Numbered from the stretch's first letter, positions 11,570 through 22,715 are shown. The stretch is DNA of 64,000 nucleotides from Symsagittifera roscoffensis (GCF_963678635.1 NC_087066.1:35028952-35092951); one strand, 5' to 3'. Notes: generated by a model from the letters alone, not told the origin. A program made the numbers and translations.

Positions 11570-12020
11570 CGTGTGCTCAACCAATAAAAGCGACCACCAT
11601 GGTGCACAAGCAGGGTACTACCTCTCCGTATTTCTGAAGTGATCCATCAATACCAGCACTTGGTTATAACCCGTTGCGGTCATGTAGATTTTCTGATGAT
11701 CGATTTGCACGATTCATTGAATCCCGACAATTCGATCAATTGCAGGGAAAATCTCAGCTTTCTGGGTTCTTTCGCTTGTTGGAATGGCAGACATACAAGT
11801 CAAGCCATTCAAAACGCTTTTGTATCAGATTAGACCATTTGGCTGCGCCTTGATGACCCATCTGGTCATGTGAGCGAAACAAAAACTTCAGGTTGACACA
11901 GCTGTAGTAGGATTATCGAATCATGTTTATAAAGGACTTTGTCTTCTTCTTCTTTGCACTTGCAGGCCACGATTCCGTCTTTGTTGAGGTACAACAAATC
12001 CTTTTTCTTCATGTAAGACT
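11570..12020 (-). pseudogene. Integrase remnant with the catalytic core mostly deleted
   Basis: The zinc-binding start shows RSHDQMGHQGAAK (H-x4-H). The first part of the catalytic core reads IVQIDHQKIYMTATGYNQVL with the first acidic residue, followed by LMDHF. About 30 codons later the sequence jumps to AHYENIKPHNASSEDWCIPA, which belongs to the far C-terminal part of such polyproteins. The stretch that should hold the other two acidic residues of the D,D-35-E triad is missing. The element therefore lost integrase by internal deletion as well as by stops. Confidence 0.72.
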
Positions 12021-13299
12021 CTTTCGGGATCTTATAATTATCCTCTTCTAGATCACTTTTGTCGGACGCTCCGTTCTCTAATCAACTAATCAAATTGCTC
12101 GTCATCCTATCATTGCGTTGAGCCCTTACAAGATCTGACAGTCGGTACTTGACCTTCAATTATGTCTTCATCTCACATTTAGTTGTCGGATGATTATTGC
12201 CGGAGCATATACATGTCCATCATTTTAATGCACCATTTCTTTTTTAAAGGTGTGGCCTCTTGCTCCAAGGGTTCCAGATTGGTACGGACGACCGTAGCAT
12301 GTGAAAATAACAAAGTCGGAAGCTTCGACACTGCTGTCAACTCAAGTTCGTCTGCGGCATGAACGACTACAGTGCCTTCATCTTCGGAGGTATATCTTCT
12401 CTGTCTGGGTCTTGATGCATCTCTCTATCCAACCCGCGCTGTTTCCATTCCACTAGTAAGGAATGAATAGCCGTTTCAGACGCGTCCGATTTGGAAATTG
12501 TTTCAGACACGTTCCTTCAGCTTGTTTCAGACACTTTTCCCCTACCTCGAGCTGATGGAGTACGCACAACCACCTTCAGACTTACTCTTCATGTTTCTCG
12601 GCTCCCCGGACAAAACTCTGTCCCTCGTTTGCTCTGGCATCGAATCTCCGGACAATTTATCCTGGCCGGGCGTGACTCGTCTTGATCCTGAGTCGACTCC
12701 CCGGACAATGTCTCATATCCGGCTGGTACTTCCCTTTTGCACCAACAAACGGAAACCTCCTTGCAACACTGGATTTCAGTGCGACACTGACTCCTTGAGT
12801 GGACTGAGTGCTGGTCAGTTGTTGATGTTCATGGTATGATGTTCTCAACAGGACATCCTTCGGTATCGAGTTCACCAGCTGGTTTACTTTTGATTGGCAA
12901 TCCCATTGAAAATCCCGACTCCGGAGTGCTACCGGTCTTGCCTCTGTTTTCTTCGTGACGGTCGGTCTCCTCTTCGCCGAGCTTCCGCATGAGGTCCGGT
13001 GCCACGTTCTCTGTTTTGATCAGCAGCGCTATGCTACTGATGCCTAGCCTGGTAAGCTATGGTTGTACTAGGTTGGAGCGCACTAACAAGTCCCATGGAG
13101 TCGGGTCATCCTTTGCCAACATCTTTATCTAGGCAGCTCTTTCAGCGGGAAGATGGGGGTAAGCTGATATGGGATGCCCTGATTTGTCAAGCCATCTGGT
13201 GAGTGACAACTTGTCATAGGTGATTTTGTCCAAAAAAAACATCCTTAAGTTTGCCTGGTTAGCTTGTTTCTCTTCCAATTGCTCATAAAACTCCTTTTT
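12020..13299 (-). pseudogene. RNase H-integrase linker remnant
   Basis: Decayed coding sequence in the polyprotein between RNase H and integrase. Short readable pieces remain, such as MNSIPKDVLLRTSYHEH and YDKLSLTRWLDKSGHP-like text across frame changes. No catalytic motif is visible. Its place in the pol order is clear, its function is not. Confidence 0.45.
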
Positions 13300-13864
13300 A
13301 TTCTGAGGCTGTCGGCATTTTGGTGTTTGTCACGGGTTTGCTGCTCTTTATTCATGTGGCTTTTCATCCAGGCATACTATCCAACGATATGGCTTTGATC
13401 CATCAAATTAACTTTCAGCCAAGCGAGTGCTTGATTGTATGCGCGTAATTTAAGGGAACACTCCCTGAATAGGCTCTATATTTTTCCACAAAAGCAATTA
13501 CTGCGAACATCTTCGCTTTCGGTGCACCGTGTTTCATCTCGGTGTCCCTTAGAACTTTATTCCCGTAAGCTTTGGGTCGAAGAGAAGTCCTCCTATTTCA
13601 TTCTTGTTCCTGATGGAGTATACCGGAGATAGCGACCACTGAAGCGTCCGGGTCCAGCACGAACATTCCTTTCTCGGTCGGCATGCCGAGGACTGGAGCC
13701 TCAAAAATTTTGATTTTCGGTGTGCTCAAAATAGACTTGAGCCTCATCAGTCCAGCTGAAAAAAACTTGCCCTTATTCAGCATCAATTGCTGCATAGGGT
13801 ATATCTTGTCGGCATACCCTTTGATGAATTCTCGGTAGTAATTAGCGAAGCTGGGAAAACTCAT
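13300..13864 (-). pseudogene. Connection and RNase H remnant
   Basis: Follows the reverse transcriptase. ANYYREFIKGYADKIYPMQQ is the thumb/connection typical of Ty3/gypsy elements. GMFVLDPDASVVAISGILHQ contains the first RNase H catalytic Asp (L-D-x-D-A-S). Beyond a stop, FAVIAFVEKYRAYSGS in another frame is the later part of RNase H. An internal deletion shortens the connection between the NKGKFF region and the IFEAPVLGMP region. Confidence 0.78.
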
Positions 13865-14770
13865 TGATGGTGTATCGGTCTTCGTTGCTTTGCTTCAACC
13901 ACTGCTTCAACCGCTTCAAGGTCTGGTCTGACTCCGTGCTTATCTACAAGGCGACCTAGATAATTCAAGGAGTTCCTCAGGATCTCGCTTTTGGACGGTT
14001 TACATTTCAGATCGAACTCTTTTTTGCAAGTAAAGACTTCGTCTAGCCCCTCTATGTGATCTTCCAGGGTTGGTTTTGTGATCTCGACGTCATCAACGTA
14101 GCAAATTAGATTACATACTTTTTCGTCACATTCGTGAGTGCCTGGGCCATCAATCGTTGAAACGTTGCTGTCGCGTTGCATATTTCTAATGGCATTCCTT
14201 CCAGTGGAACAGTTCCAGTTCATACGCTAAGCCCGTTTTTTCTTTCTCCCTCCTGCTTCCTGAGGGGCAATTGCCAAAACGCAGAACCTAAATCCAACTT
14301 CGTGAAGAATTTAGCGTCTCTCAACTTCGAGAGACTTTCATCGATGCGAGGGATCGGGTATGCATTTTTAACCGTTACTGCGTTCAACTAGTGAAACTTG
14401 CAAGAAAACATCATTTGCCCCCTCTCTTTTTAGCCATGAACACGCCACAGGCCTACGGGGACTTTGATGGCTCAATCATTTCATATTCCTTTAACATATC
14501 AGCTTTTTTCCTACATGCCTCTGATTTGTGTGGGGTCATTCATTCTCCTAGCTCCTTCCTTGTGAGGTACCGAGTCCTCCTCTATCTCTATCTCACGTTC
14601 AACAAAATTGCAACAACCTATGTCGGCTTTGTGTTTAAAAAAAACGCCTGAGTTCCGATTCAACACTTCCTTAAGGGAGTCCAGTTCCTTATCCATTAGT
14701 TATTTTAGGTGCTCTACCTCAGGTGACACTGGTTTATTTGCTAATTCTGTGTCTGTCGGTCCCTCAGGGA
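13640..14770 (-). pseudogene. Reverse transcriptase remnant (YVDD)
   Basis: RNA-dependent DNA polymerase domain of the Ty3/gypsy element. In order on the minus strand: KHKADIGCCNFVEREIEIEE (finger region, near 14630), [31 protein letters not shown] leading into the motif A region [12 protein letters not shown] near 14300, LMAQALTN, then the catalytic YVDD at 14100-14089. After it come LEDHIEGLDEVF, LKCKPSKSEI and YLGRLVDKHGVRPD. Motif order and spacing are right, but at least three frame changes and several stops lie between motif A and YVDD, so no polymerase can be made. Confidence 0.85.
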
Positions 14771-15289
14771 AAATTGAACTAGCGCATTTTTTCTCTCAAA
14801 TTAGCCCATTTTTTCTCTCCGATTTCATAGAACACACATTTTTTCTTCGAATTAGCCCCTTTTTTCTCTCCGATTTCATAGTACACACATTTTTAAAAGA
14901 CTTCAATTCATTTGCTCTCTTCAATATACAACCTTTGCTGGCATGTAACGGACACTCAGTCGTTTTAAACTTCTTCAAGCTTTCCATACTCTGATGTTCT
15001 GTGTTCAGAGGCAACACATAGCCTAGCTTTATTCCATGTTGTATTGTCACCGATGTTGCCTGAGTGTTCAACAAAAAACTCACACATTTCCGTTCTGAGT
15101 GAGAGAGAAGTTTTTTTCCAAAATAGCTGAGCTCTTACTGTTTGGGTTGGGGAACAGACATAATTTCTTTTCAATTCCTCATCCTACACGTTGCCACTAC
15201 AGCTTGATTCGGTTTCACCATGTCTTTCGATCTAATAAAACTGGCACCTTTGCTTGATTTATCAAGATTTTATTAACAGGTTCTTTCAT

Positions 15290-16062
15290 TCTTCCTCTCC
15301 GGGTCCTTGAATAGTATCAACCGGTCGTTGAGGTCGATTATGAGGTCAAATTTTTGCACGAACTCACGTCTTACGATGAATTGGTCGGTTTAGTCCAGGT
15401 ACTCGACAACCAGAAAGCTCATCCAGAGATGCCTTCGTCCCAGTTGCAGCGAGATGACTGGTGTCCTCCTGGCCACTTAAATTGCACCCCGTTTGGCCGC
15501 AGCCAGCTTGAAATAAGTCTGTATTAACTCCGACCTATCGAAACCCTTGTCGATTGAGGTGCTAATGGGCATGAAACTTACCACAGCCACAGCGCCGGTC
15601 TCAAGCAGTCCTTTTACGCAAAAATGCTGCCCTGTTTCGCAGCCAATAAGGACTGCATCCTGCTCAAGCATGGCCTTGTGTCCAATTCTTCGTACTTTGT
15701 GTGCTCCTCTTGACCTACTTGATCACTTGCATTCGTCACTTGAGCCTTCGTGTAGATGTTCACGACATGAACATTCATCAGAATTGGGCATGGGCCATAG
15801 ACCTCCATATAGTGTCGGTCCACCTTCATCAGCCTCAGCCCTCCTGTTGTGAGTAACGTTCTCACGGCTCTGGACTCAACTTTAGGATATTTCTCCCGCA
15901 ATTAATCTGCGTAGATATACAGGTGAGCCATGGTAAGATTTTCACCACTTGATGACCCGCAACCGACATGACTGACATTATCTTGCTTCCCTCTCTCGTC
16001 CTTCCGAAGGTCTTTCCCGAGATGGCATTCAACTTTTTGGTTGTGAATGTGCCCTGTGGCAC
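15290..16062 (-). pseudogene. Retropepsin-like protease remnant
   Basis: Aspartic protease remnant between gag and reverse transcriptase. The active-site region near 15585-15620 reads LLETGAVAVVSFMP, where the catalytic Asp of the usual D-T/S-G-A is replaced by Glu and the following loop has an extra VA. About 300 bases further on, another frame gives ISLQLGRRHLWMSFLVVE and FDLIIDLNDRLI, fitting the C-terminal strands of the fold. Stop codons interrupt it. The substitution alone would abolish catalysis in a retropepsin. Confidence 0.6.
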
Positions 16063-16199
16063 TTCTTTCGCGACTCAGATTCGTTCACTAGGCGTGCTCG
16101 ACTGGTCTTCACTCCGGGTAGCGCCTCTTCGTGGCGAGGGTGCTTCGCGTCTACGACCGCATCCCAAAACTCAGTGCTGTATGGTTTGAAGTGCTCTTA

Positions 16200-17852
16200 T
16201 AGGTTGCAAAAGAAACATCTTGGCCCATATTTCTTTCTAAGCCCTCTCACATATCCTTTTGGTCGTCATCCGTTATGTCCATGTCGTCAAGGAAGTAACC
16301 AATCGTCTTCAAGCTTTGTTTGTGATTGGAACAGGCTGACACGTGATGATCCAGAGAACCACAAATCGCGCATTATATTTTTTGTCTCTGTAATTACATG
16401 GTTTATACCAACCGGAACGCGTGCTCATATTCATTCCACAATAATTGCCGTAATTACTGTAGCGATTCTGAGCCCTCGGCTTTATGAGCAGATAGTCAGG
16501 CGATTTAATGCGCATATCATCGGGCGTGGGCACACAGTCCGCTGACAAGATAAATTGATGGCCAACGTGGTTTTCAGTTCGTCACTCCTTACCCCATCCA
16601 TGATCTTCGAGGTTATGGCTAAGTTCTTTTCTGGGATTCTCTTGTCAGGAATACTCCTCATTCTCAGCAGCTCGAGGTCATCCAAAAACCTGTCAATGGA
16701 CTGATCATCCCTTTGGCGCTTCTTTTCAACTGCATCATCGCGAAGATCTTACAAGCTCTGCCACGTTCATTTATTCTTTGTGCCATAACACAGTTCAGGG
16801 CAGTGCCTTCTAGATTGCTCTTCAGTGCGTTACATTCTTGCTTCTTCGAGAAATTTTTTTTTTCAAAGTGCAACTTTATCACCATCATCCAGTTATCAAC
16901 ACAACCATCTGACTCATCTTTGTACGACTTCGGTTAATTGATTATTCTACGTGACTTTTTTCCTCTCTCGGTTGACTTCGAGAGTTTAATGTTGATTGAA
17001 TCAAGGGACCTGTTAAGTGGCTCAAATATTGATGCATATGTCGTAGTGTCATTTGAGACGTGGTTCAAATCTGGAACCCATCCGACTGTATGCATTAAGA
17101 ATAAAACGTGCTCCCGATGGGGCTTCCGCTTCTGGCGGGATTGGATTCGTCCAAACTGGCCTCGATGGGGCTGCGCTGGGTCTCTCTTTGTGGTTAGATT
17201 CAAAAATTGTTCACAATACTGACGCGAATTCTCAATCGGACCAGAGTGACTTTTCGGTTGTTGCTGCTTGGAAGTTCATCAAGCTTCCGCGTCATAAAAT
17301 TAGCCTTAACGTCCATTCTAATCTCCAAGTTTGTCATCTATTGAGCATAGGTGCTGTCATGCTCGTTCGGAAGTCGCTCGATCTCTCGTGTCATTCTGCG
17401 GTCTATTTCTTCAATTTTTAGTTTTATGTTTTAAAATTGTTTTTGAAAAACAGTTTGTGTTGTTTATGCAGTCACAATTTTTAAATGCTAAAAAATTTGA
17501 CTAATTAAAAATCTTGCGATAATTATTTCAGAAGCTTTTAATAGAGCTCGATACAGAGATGTCCAAAGTTCCCTTGAACAACAGTGTTTCTGCCCCTTCG
17601 TCGAAGGGATCGGGTGGGGTTACCTTAGCCGCCCCGTCCTCAGCGCTTCACCTTTTATCACCATCTAGATTCTTTCCGCTTCTTAGTTTCATTCCGCCTA
17701 CTAAAAAATCACCGCGGCTTTCACTCTTGCCTTACTAACAGGAACGTCGGAGGTACTACAAACAGAAGATTGGCTGCGCTTAAACCTCCGCGCATTTCCC
17801 GTGCTAATTTGTGAATCCTATTCACTTCTCCTAACGAGTCTTCCCATTTCAT
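16200..17852 (-). pseudogene. gag remnant of the Ty3/gypsy element
   Basis: Capsid/nucleocapsid remnant. A possible start is the ATG at 17852 (MKWEDSLGEV). Then come a basic segment with a LRSGK-like motif, visible best in the copies at 28.3 and 30.1 kb, and a charged helical region (RRMTREIERL, then IRMDAKADFMMRKLDELL in the copies). Further on are DNWMMVIKLHFEKKNFSKK and FLDDLELLRMRSIPDKRIPE, typical of a retrotransposon capsid core. A CCHC zinc knuckle, CAICGSLDHHVSAC, lies at 16331-16372, with a second, degenerate knuckle just downstream. Several frame changes and stops separate these pieces. The function would have been particle assembly and RNA packaging; it is now non-coding. Confidence 0.72.
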
Positions 17853-20800
17853 ACTTTGTGACAAGTGAGGTTGAAAAATTTTTGACAACAGTGCACACGT
17901 TCCAAAAAAATATATAAAAAAACTTATGCGTGTCTATATACTCAATTTTTTCAAAATTTGAAGAAATTTTTTTTAGTCATTCAAAAAGTCTCTTTGAGAC
18001 TTTATGAATAACTCAGATAAGATTAAACACTGCGTCTGCCAAGTGTTGAGTTATTTTTAATCCCGCTCAAACACTTAGTTTATAAAAAAGGGCAAAAGTC
18101 TGCAAGATAAAATAACCAACATACAAAGCACAATTAACACTAAGAGAACAACACACTCTATAGGTCAGAGCGATCTCTCGTATAAATATCAATTTACCGC
18201 TGTAGATATATCAAATCACTGCCTCGACTAAAGTTAAACTATTTTTGGCAAAATAGCAGTGATCGCTCCAATAAGGAAAAAGTAAAACCTAATTTTAATG
18301 AAAAAGACTTTCTTCAATCGAAACACTCCAATTAAACGAAGCCCAGGACACTGTCGTCTCAATAGAGTGTTCCTTTTTCTACTGCACTCATCGAGGTACT
18401 CTTCTATGTGCCCTGTGATTACCCGAGCTGTTCTATTGAGTAGCTCAAGGCAACCGCTGATTGAAAATGTTAAGGATCTAAGCAAAAAGCTCTCCAACAC
18501 TCGGAATGTTCCAAATGCACTAGAGTAGTAAACAATTTTTTTCTTCTCAAGTGAGTTTGTTTAACCTAATACATTCACCAATGTCTTCTTCTATGTGATG
18601 CCGGATTGCCCAAGCCTTCCTACTAAGTGGCACAAGGCACCAACCACACAACCAAAATAATAATCGAAAAAAAATTGTTCGGGTATTTCTGATGAACCCG
18701 ATCTAGAATCCAAAGTTATCGCGAATCTCCAGCTGAATTGGTCTGTGTACTCCTAATACACACACCAAATTATTAATTGACCTTCTATTTCAATTTTGAA
18801 GGAGTTGTTAATGTATTTAGATTGCTTCGGAGGGTCCGTTTGAATTTCAATAAGGGCTGCTTTGAAGGGCACTAATAACTTTTACCTTAATTCGAAGAGT
18901 TTTTTCGGAGGGTACCTTAAGCACTTAACTTGCGTCGGAGGGTTCCTCAAAATTCACTAAGGAGGGTTACTATGAGGCTTAGTACCCTCCGGAGGGCTAC
19001 CTGAAATTTCGGAACTTTCAATTTCTTTTAACTCGAACGTGTCTCTGGCTAGTGTCAAAAAGAATCAAAATAGGCTAAATTTACTCGGAGAGGCTACTTG
19101 AACTAATTCGGAGGGTTCCTCAAAATTTTTTTTTAATAAGGAGGGTTACTAAGAGGCTTAGTACACTCCGTAGGGTTACTTCGGAGGGTTTCCCAAAAAC
19201 CGCAAAATCAAGTTTTTTTTTCGCCTCCGAAAAGCTTTTGACTGCAGTCTAACTTACTGAAAACGAGGTTAGATGAACCGGTCAATTTTTTAGGACAAAA
19301 TTGAATTTTTATAGATTTTTCAACCGCTCGAAGGGTTCACTAAATTTTGTACCCTCCAAACTGATAAATTCTAAATAATTTTTAATTTTCAATTTTATCA
19401 ACCATAAAACGGTTGCGGGTCAAAAAGTTGAACAAAAGGGTCGATTTCTTTTATCCAATTTTTTTCCGTTCGCTTTGTTAGTATTTGAGTAATCATCAAA
19501 AGCGCGTTTGCTAAAGTGGTCTTTTTTCCTCACCTATATAGGTTCTCAGAGACTTTTTATGCAATCCTTGCTGAAAGCGCTGAAACAAACTCAAAACGCT
19601 TGCAGCAGCGTACTGTACTGGAATAATGCAAGAAACCGGACCAAAACGTTTTGGTCAAAAACTATCGGATTTGAAACTTCACATTCATTCCCTTTCCGAT
19701 GTTTAAATCTTTATCTTTATCCACGGAGCTACTCGGAGAGTTACTTAAAAACTGTTCCTGTAAATAAGCTTATTAGGCTTGCAAATCCTAAGCGCAAAAA
19801 ATTTCATTTTACCGCTTTACCTCTAAAAAATCAAATTTTTAATCCTCAAAAAATTACGAAAAAACTTGACCGAAAAATTTTGTTTCCATCAACTTCTACT
19901 GAATCTTTCTCCGCGCGGTTTCTTTTGTTCGAATTTGGTAGCTCACTACGCAGAAGCTTTATACCGTTCAAAAAAAGTTGGATATCCAAAAACTTGGGGT
20001 TAATACTTTAGTCGAAAATCGATAAACTTCGACAGACTCATGGTGTTTTCGGGTCTAAATGGGATATAGGTAGTACATAATACGGGGTAATAACCTATCA
20101 CTTGTCCTTAATTGATATAAATACACACTTTTTTATACCAAGATACACAACTCAAGACCGTTAATCGAGAAATTTGCCATCGATGGAGGGTACAATTGGA
20201 CCGATCCAATAGTGTACCCCACCAACTAGGTTTATTGAAGTAGTACCCAAACGATATTAAAGCTGTGCTAACGATACCCAGCAGTCGCTATGGATGTTGT
20301 CTCTGTTGTCCCCTGCTGCGTCTGGAACACGTCTGTCGGCTTGCCACGCGCAAAATTATCAAAAAAGTGCTTAAATTTTCTAACAACACTCAAGGGAGGG
20401 TACCTAACCCTCAAAGAATACGCCTGATCTTTCAATCAGAAATGATATAAATCAATCTGAAATAGCAACAAACAAGAAAAACAATTCACATTTGTCAGCA
20501 AAAATTATATAAACTGTCATTTTATGTTTTTCACTATTTTTGAGTATTTTTTTTCTGTTTTTTGCATTTTTTCCTTTTAAAGTAAGTTGTTTTTGGCTTT
20601 TTCCTGGTTTTTCACTAATTTTGTTTGGTTTTATGCTTTCTTTTTAATTGTTATTAGTCCCAGGGCCTTGGGATATGGGGGCTCTAGACTTCTCACCTAA
20701 ATCACCGAACCCCGGAATGTCTCAACTAAGTTAGGAAGCTAAGTTGTACTAAACGGAGGGTCTGAACCTTCCGTTTAGTACAATTCAGGATATTAAGGCC

Positions 20801-20896
20801 TCTAACTCGGGCATGCGTTCGGAGCGGAGGGTTCGTCGCTGAAATGTTTGCTGATCGTTTTGGTCTATAGCCTTCAACACGTCTATGTAACAATCG
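17853..20896 (-). other. Long non-coding leader of the retroelement (GGAGGGT motif array, hairpins)
   Basis: Between candidate 5' LTR and gag lie about 3 kb with no convincing coding sequence. It is homologous to 28.56-29.23 kb and 30.3-33.38 kb. It holds a hairpin of inverted ATTCATAAAGTCTC (imperfect here at 17976-18010), at least ten copies of GGAGGGT clustered at 18830-19190 and scattered to 20830, and a near-perfect 40-bp palindrome at 20744-20783. A plus-strand open frame of 167 codons at 19508-20011 is broken in the homologous copy. A minus-strand open frame at 18500-18234 (LELLNRTARVITGHIEEYLD) is partly conserved and could be a leader peptide or former coding sequence. Confidence 0.5.
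20744..20783. repeat. 40-bp near-perfect palindrome
   Basis: Arms TTGTACTAAACGGA (20744-20757) and TCCGTTTAGTACAA (20770-20783) are perfectly complementary. The 12-nt centre GGGTCTGAACCT is itself nearly palindromic. In the homologous copy near 33237 the arms carry a mismatch. Confidence 0.85.
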
Positions 20897-21285
20897 CCCA
20901 GACATTACACAGTGCCGGAGCGTAGAAAAAGTACCTATTGACGACTGGCTGATGTCAATTATCTTAATCCTACTCGTTTCTAACCGCGCTGAACTAGCCA
21001 GTTCCTTTTCTGATTTTTAGGCCATCAGCCAAACTACTTTCACTTACATTCAAAAATAATCACATGGCTTGGTCTCGGATCCCACAATTAAATTGTTTTC
21101 ATTGATAGTTTTTTATTAAATCCATCAGAGATGGATTGAATTTTACCTTGACTCTATCTGCTTATGCTCTGAAATACTAAATCATTTTGAAAGGAATTAA
21201 ATGCGTTCAGGGCATTACAGCAGCTAAAATATATCAAAAATGTCTTTCAACACTCTCTGGGAACCGAGCCCTTGATTCCGGAATG
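20897..21285 (-). repeat. Candidate 5' LTR of the Ty3/gypsy element (truncated B block)
   Basis: Shares CCAGACATTACACAGTG, ATCCATCAGAGATGGATTGA and GCGTTCAGGGCATTACAGCA with 1571-2254 in the same order. On the minus strand the block ends in TGTGTAATGTC followed by TGGGCGATTGTTACATAG, which is positioned like a primer-binding site starting with TGG. The same junction occurs at 33.38 kb. It is cut short at the right by satellite DNA. Confidence 0.42.
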
Positions 21286-21779
21286 GCACACGTTCTGACT
21301 TTCTCGACCTATGTTTTAACTTTCTCGATCAATTCGAGTATGTTTTGACTGTGTGCTTGATCAATGTTTCGACTTCTTCAGCCAGTTTTGGTTACTTTTG
21401 ATTTTCTCAAAGCAACAAAAAAAATTTTCGACTTGGTTCGACCCAGTTCAGATATCTAATGGTTTTTTGATCAAAAATTAACATGTTTCGACATGATTGA
21501 GCGACTTTTGTTTGTTCGACCCCGCATCCATATGTTTCGACTTCCTCGACAAAAAAATGATATTTTTTATTTTTTTGCGACTTTCTCGACCGACAAATTT
21601 TCAAAAATGAAAGTTTGTTTGGTCGAACCCACAAAGATACGCTTCTTTTTTCTCGATCCAAAATCGACATGTTAAGGCTTTCTCGACTTTCTCGAGCAAC
21701 ATTTTAAAAATTTTGATTGTTCTACTGTTCTCGGCTTATGTTTTGATTGTTTTCGACCTATTTTTTGACTTTCCCAACT
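21286..21779. repeat. CTCGACC satellite block
   Basis: Same satellite family as 1-1560, directly after the LTR-like block and before the partial exon unit. It contains the recognisable sub-blocks GTTCGACCCCGCATCCATATG and TTGGTCGAACCCACAAAGATA shared with the other copies. Confidence 0.85.
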
Positions 21780-22134
21780 CGGAACAAAAAAACAAATAAC
21801 AAAACGAGCGAGAGAATTAAGAGCCGGTAATGATGTTGATGCATTTCTTTCAATAACGTTCAAATTTTTGAAAATAAATATGGCGCAAAATACAATTCAG
21901 AACAAAAAAAATTTAAATCTACCGGTGTATTTGGAATACCTTTTTAGGCAATTCTAAACAACATTTCTTAAAAAATTACAGGAAGTTCTAGAAAAAAAAG
22001 TTTACAAATTCCGTTAGAGATGTTATAATGATGTAGATGACAACTTTTCCAGGAATTGTTCAATTTTGTTATTTGTGATAAAATATGGTACGAATGTTGA
22101 GCATCGAAATGTATGACACAATGATTGAACGGAG
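21780..22134. repeat. Partial terminal-exon unit: only the downstream flank
   Basis: This stretch matches the sequence just downstream (3' in the receptor's sense) of each terminal exon, from the run containing AACAAAACGAGCGAGAGAA to GACACAATGATTGAACGG. It then breaks abruptly at about 22134, before the exon would begin, and joins a 200-bp piece of the gypsy leader. It is the sixth detectable remnant of the exon unit and shows that the amplified segment is larger than the exon. Confidence 0.7.
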
Positions 22135-22334
22135 AAACTCACTACGCAGAAGCTTTATACCGTTCAAAAAAAAGTCGGATATCCAAAAACTTGGGGTTAA
22201 TACTTTAGTCGAAAATCGATAAACTTCGACAGACTCATGGTGTTTTCGGGTCTAAATGGGATATAGGTAGTACATAATACGGGGTAATAACCTATAACTT
22301 GTCCTTAATTGATATTAATACACACTTTTTTATA
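22134..22334. repeat. Detached fragment of the retroelement leader
   Basis: Matches about 19935-20140 (CTCACTACGCAGAAGCTTTA through TGATATNAATACACACTTTT) and the corresponding part near 32420-32615. It is inserted between a truncated receptor-exon unit and a hairpin. Confidence 0.75.
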
Positions 22335-22380
22335 CCTCTCTTTTTATTCGACCATAGCCTCTCTTGAATAAAAAGAGAGG
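22335..22380. repeat. Perfect 15-bp inverted repeat (hairpin)
   Basis: CCTCTCTTTTTATTC at 22335-22349 and GAATAAAAAGAGAGG at 22366-22380 are exact reverse complements with a 16-nt spacer. It sits exactly at the junction between the leader fragment and the B block. Confidence 0.85.
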
Positions 22381-22715
22381 TTATGTTTATTTTCTGGTTT
22401 TCTCTCTATTTCCAACTATATTTCGTCTTGTAATCACGCTGTTCTGTTTTTTTTCTTATTCTTTTATTCAAAAAAACCATTTTTCGTATTTCTCAGAAAG
22501 TGTTCCAATCCAAATCGAAATTTTGAAAACTTGAAATTCTAGTATTTTCTGAGCCTCCTTAGGCGTTATTACCGCGTTATTACCGAGATTGAAGGCGTTA
22601 TTACCGAGATTGAAGTAATAAAGGCGTTATTACTTCAATCTCGGTAATAACGCCTTTACTCTTGTTTTCGGCGTTCGTCGGAAGGTTCGACTGTGCCAGT
22701 CCGGGGGAATGGCAC
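22381..22715. repeat. Right part of a B (LTR-like) block
   Basis: Shares with 24780-25008 and 38105-38375 the run from TTTATTTTCTG..TTTTCTCTCTATTT through TTTTCGGCGTTCGTCGGAAG and GACTGTGCCAGTCCGGGGGA. It contains an expanded ATTACCGAGATTGAAG segment that forms a 27-bp inverted repeat. Confidence 0.7.
22594..22654. repeat. 27-bp perfect inverted repeat
   Basis: Arms at 22594-22620 and 22628-22654 are exact reverse complements with a 7-nt loop. The sequence GGCGTTATTACCGAG is also repeated directly just to the left (22561-22593). Sister blocks at 24.9 and 38.3 kb have only a single arm, so the palindrome arose locally. Confidence 0.85.

Larger units (their letters stand above)
2255..20896 (-). 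mobile_element. Decayed Ty3/gypsy-type LTR retrotransposon with extra coding modules
   Basis: A single minus-strand element in the order leader, gag, protease, reverse transcriptase, RNase H, integrase, pol tail, macro-like segment and a long second coding region. Every coding part carries stops and frameshifts, and parts are deleted or tandemly duplicated. The gag-pol order (integrase after RNase H) is that of Ty3/gypsy. The interior of about 18.6 kb is far longer than the usual 5-10 kb, because of a ~3 kb leader, duplications, and ~7.5 kb of downstream coding remnants. It could be two related elements fused. The individual modules are listed separately. Confidence 0.75.

Noticed and set aside
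17559-17736. Plus-strand frame starting MSKVPLNNSVSAPSSKGSGG opposite the gag start
   Set aside because: It looks protein-like, but the minus strand of the same stretch in the copies at 28.3 and 30.1 kb gives gag-like sequence (NLRSGKNLDGDK, FDKGAETLLFKGTLDI) contiguous with the known gag region. I take the plus frame as its shadow.
19508-20011. 167-codon plus-strand open frame in the retroelement leader
   Set aside because: The homologous stretch at 31.97-32.46 kb is interrupted by frameshifts and stops, composition is low-complexity F/K/S-rich, and it opposes the element's coding strand.
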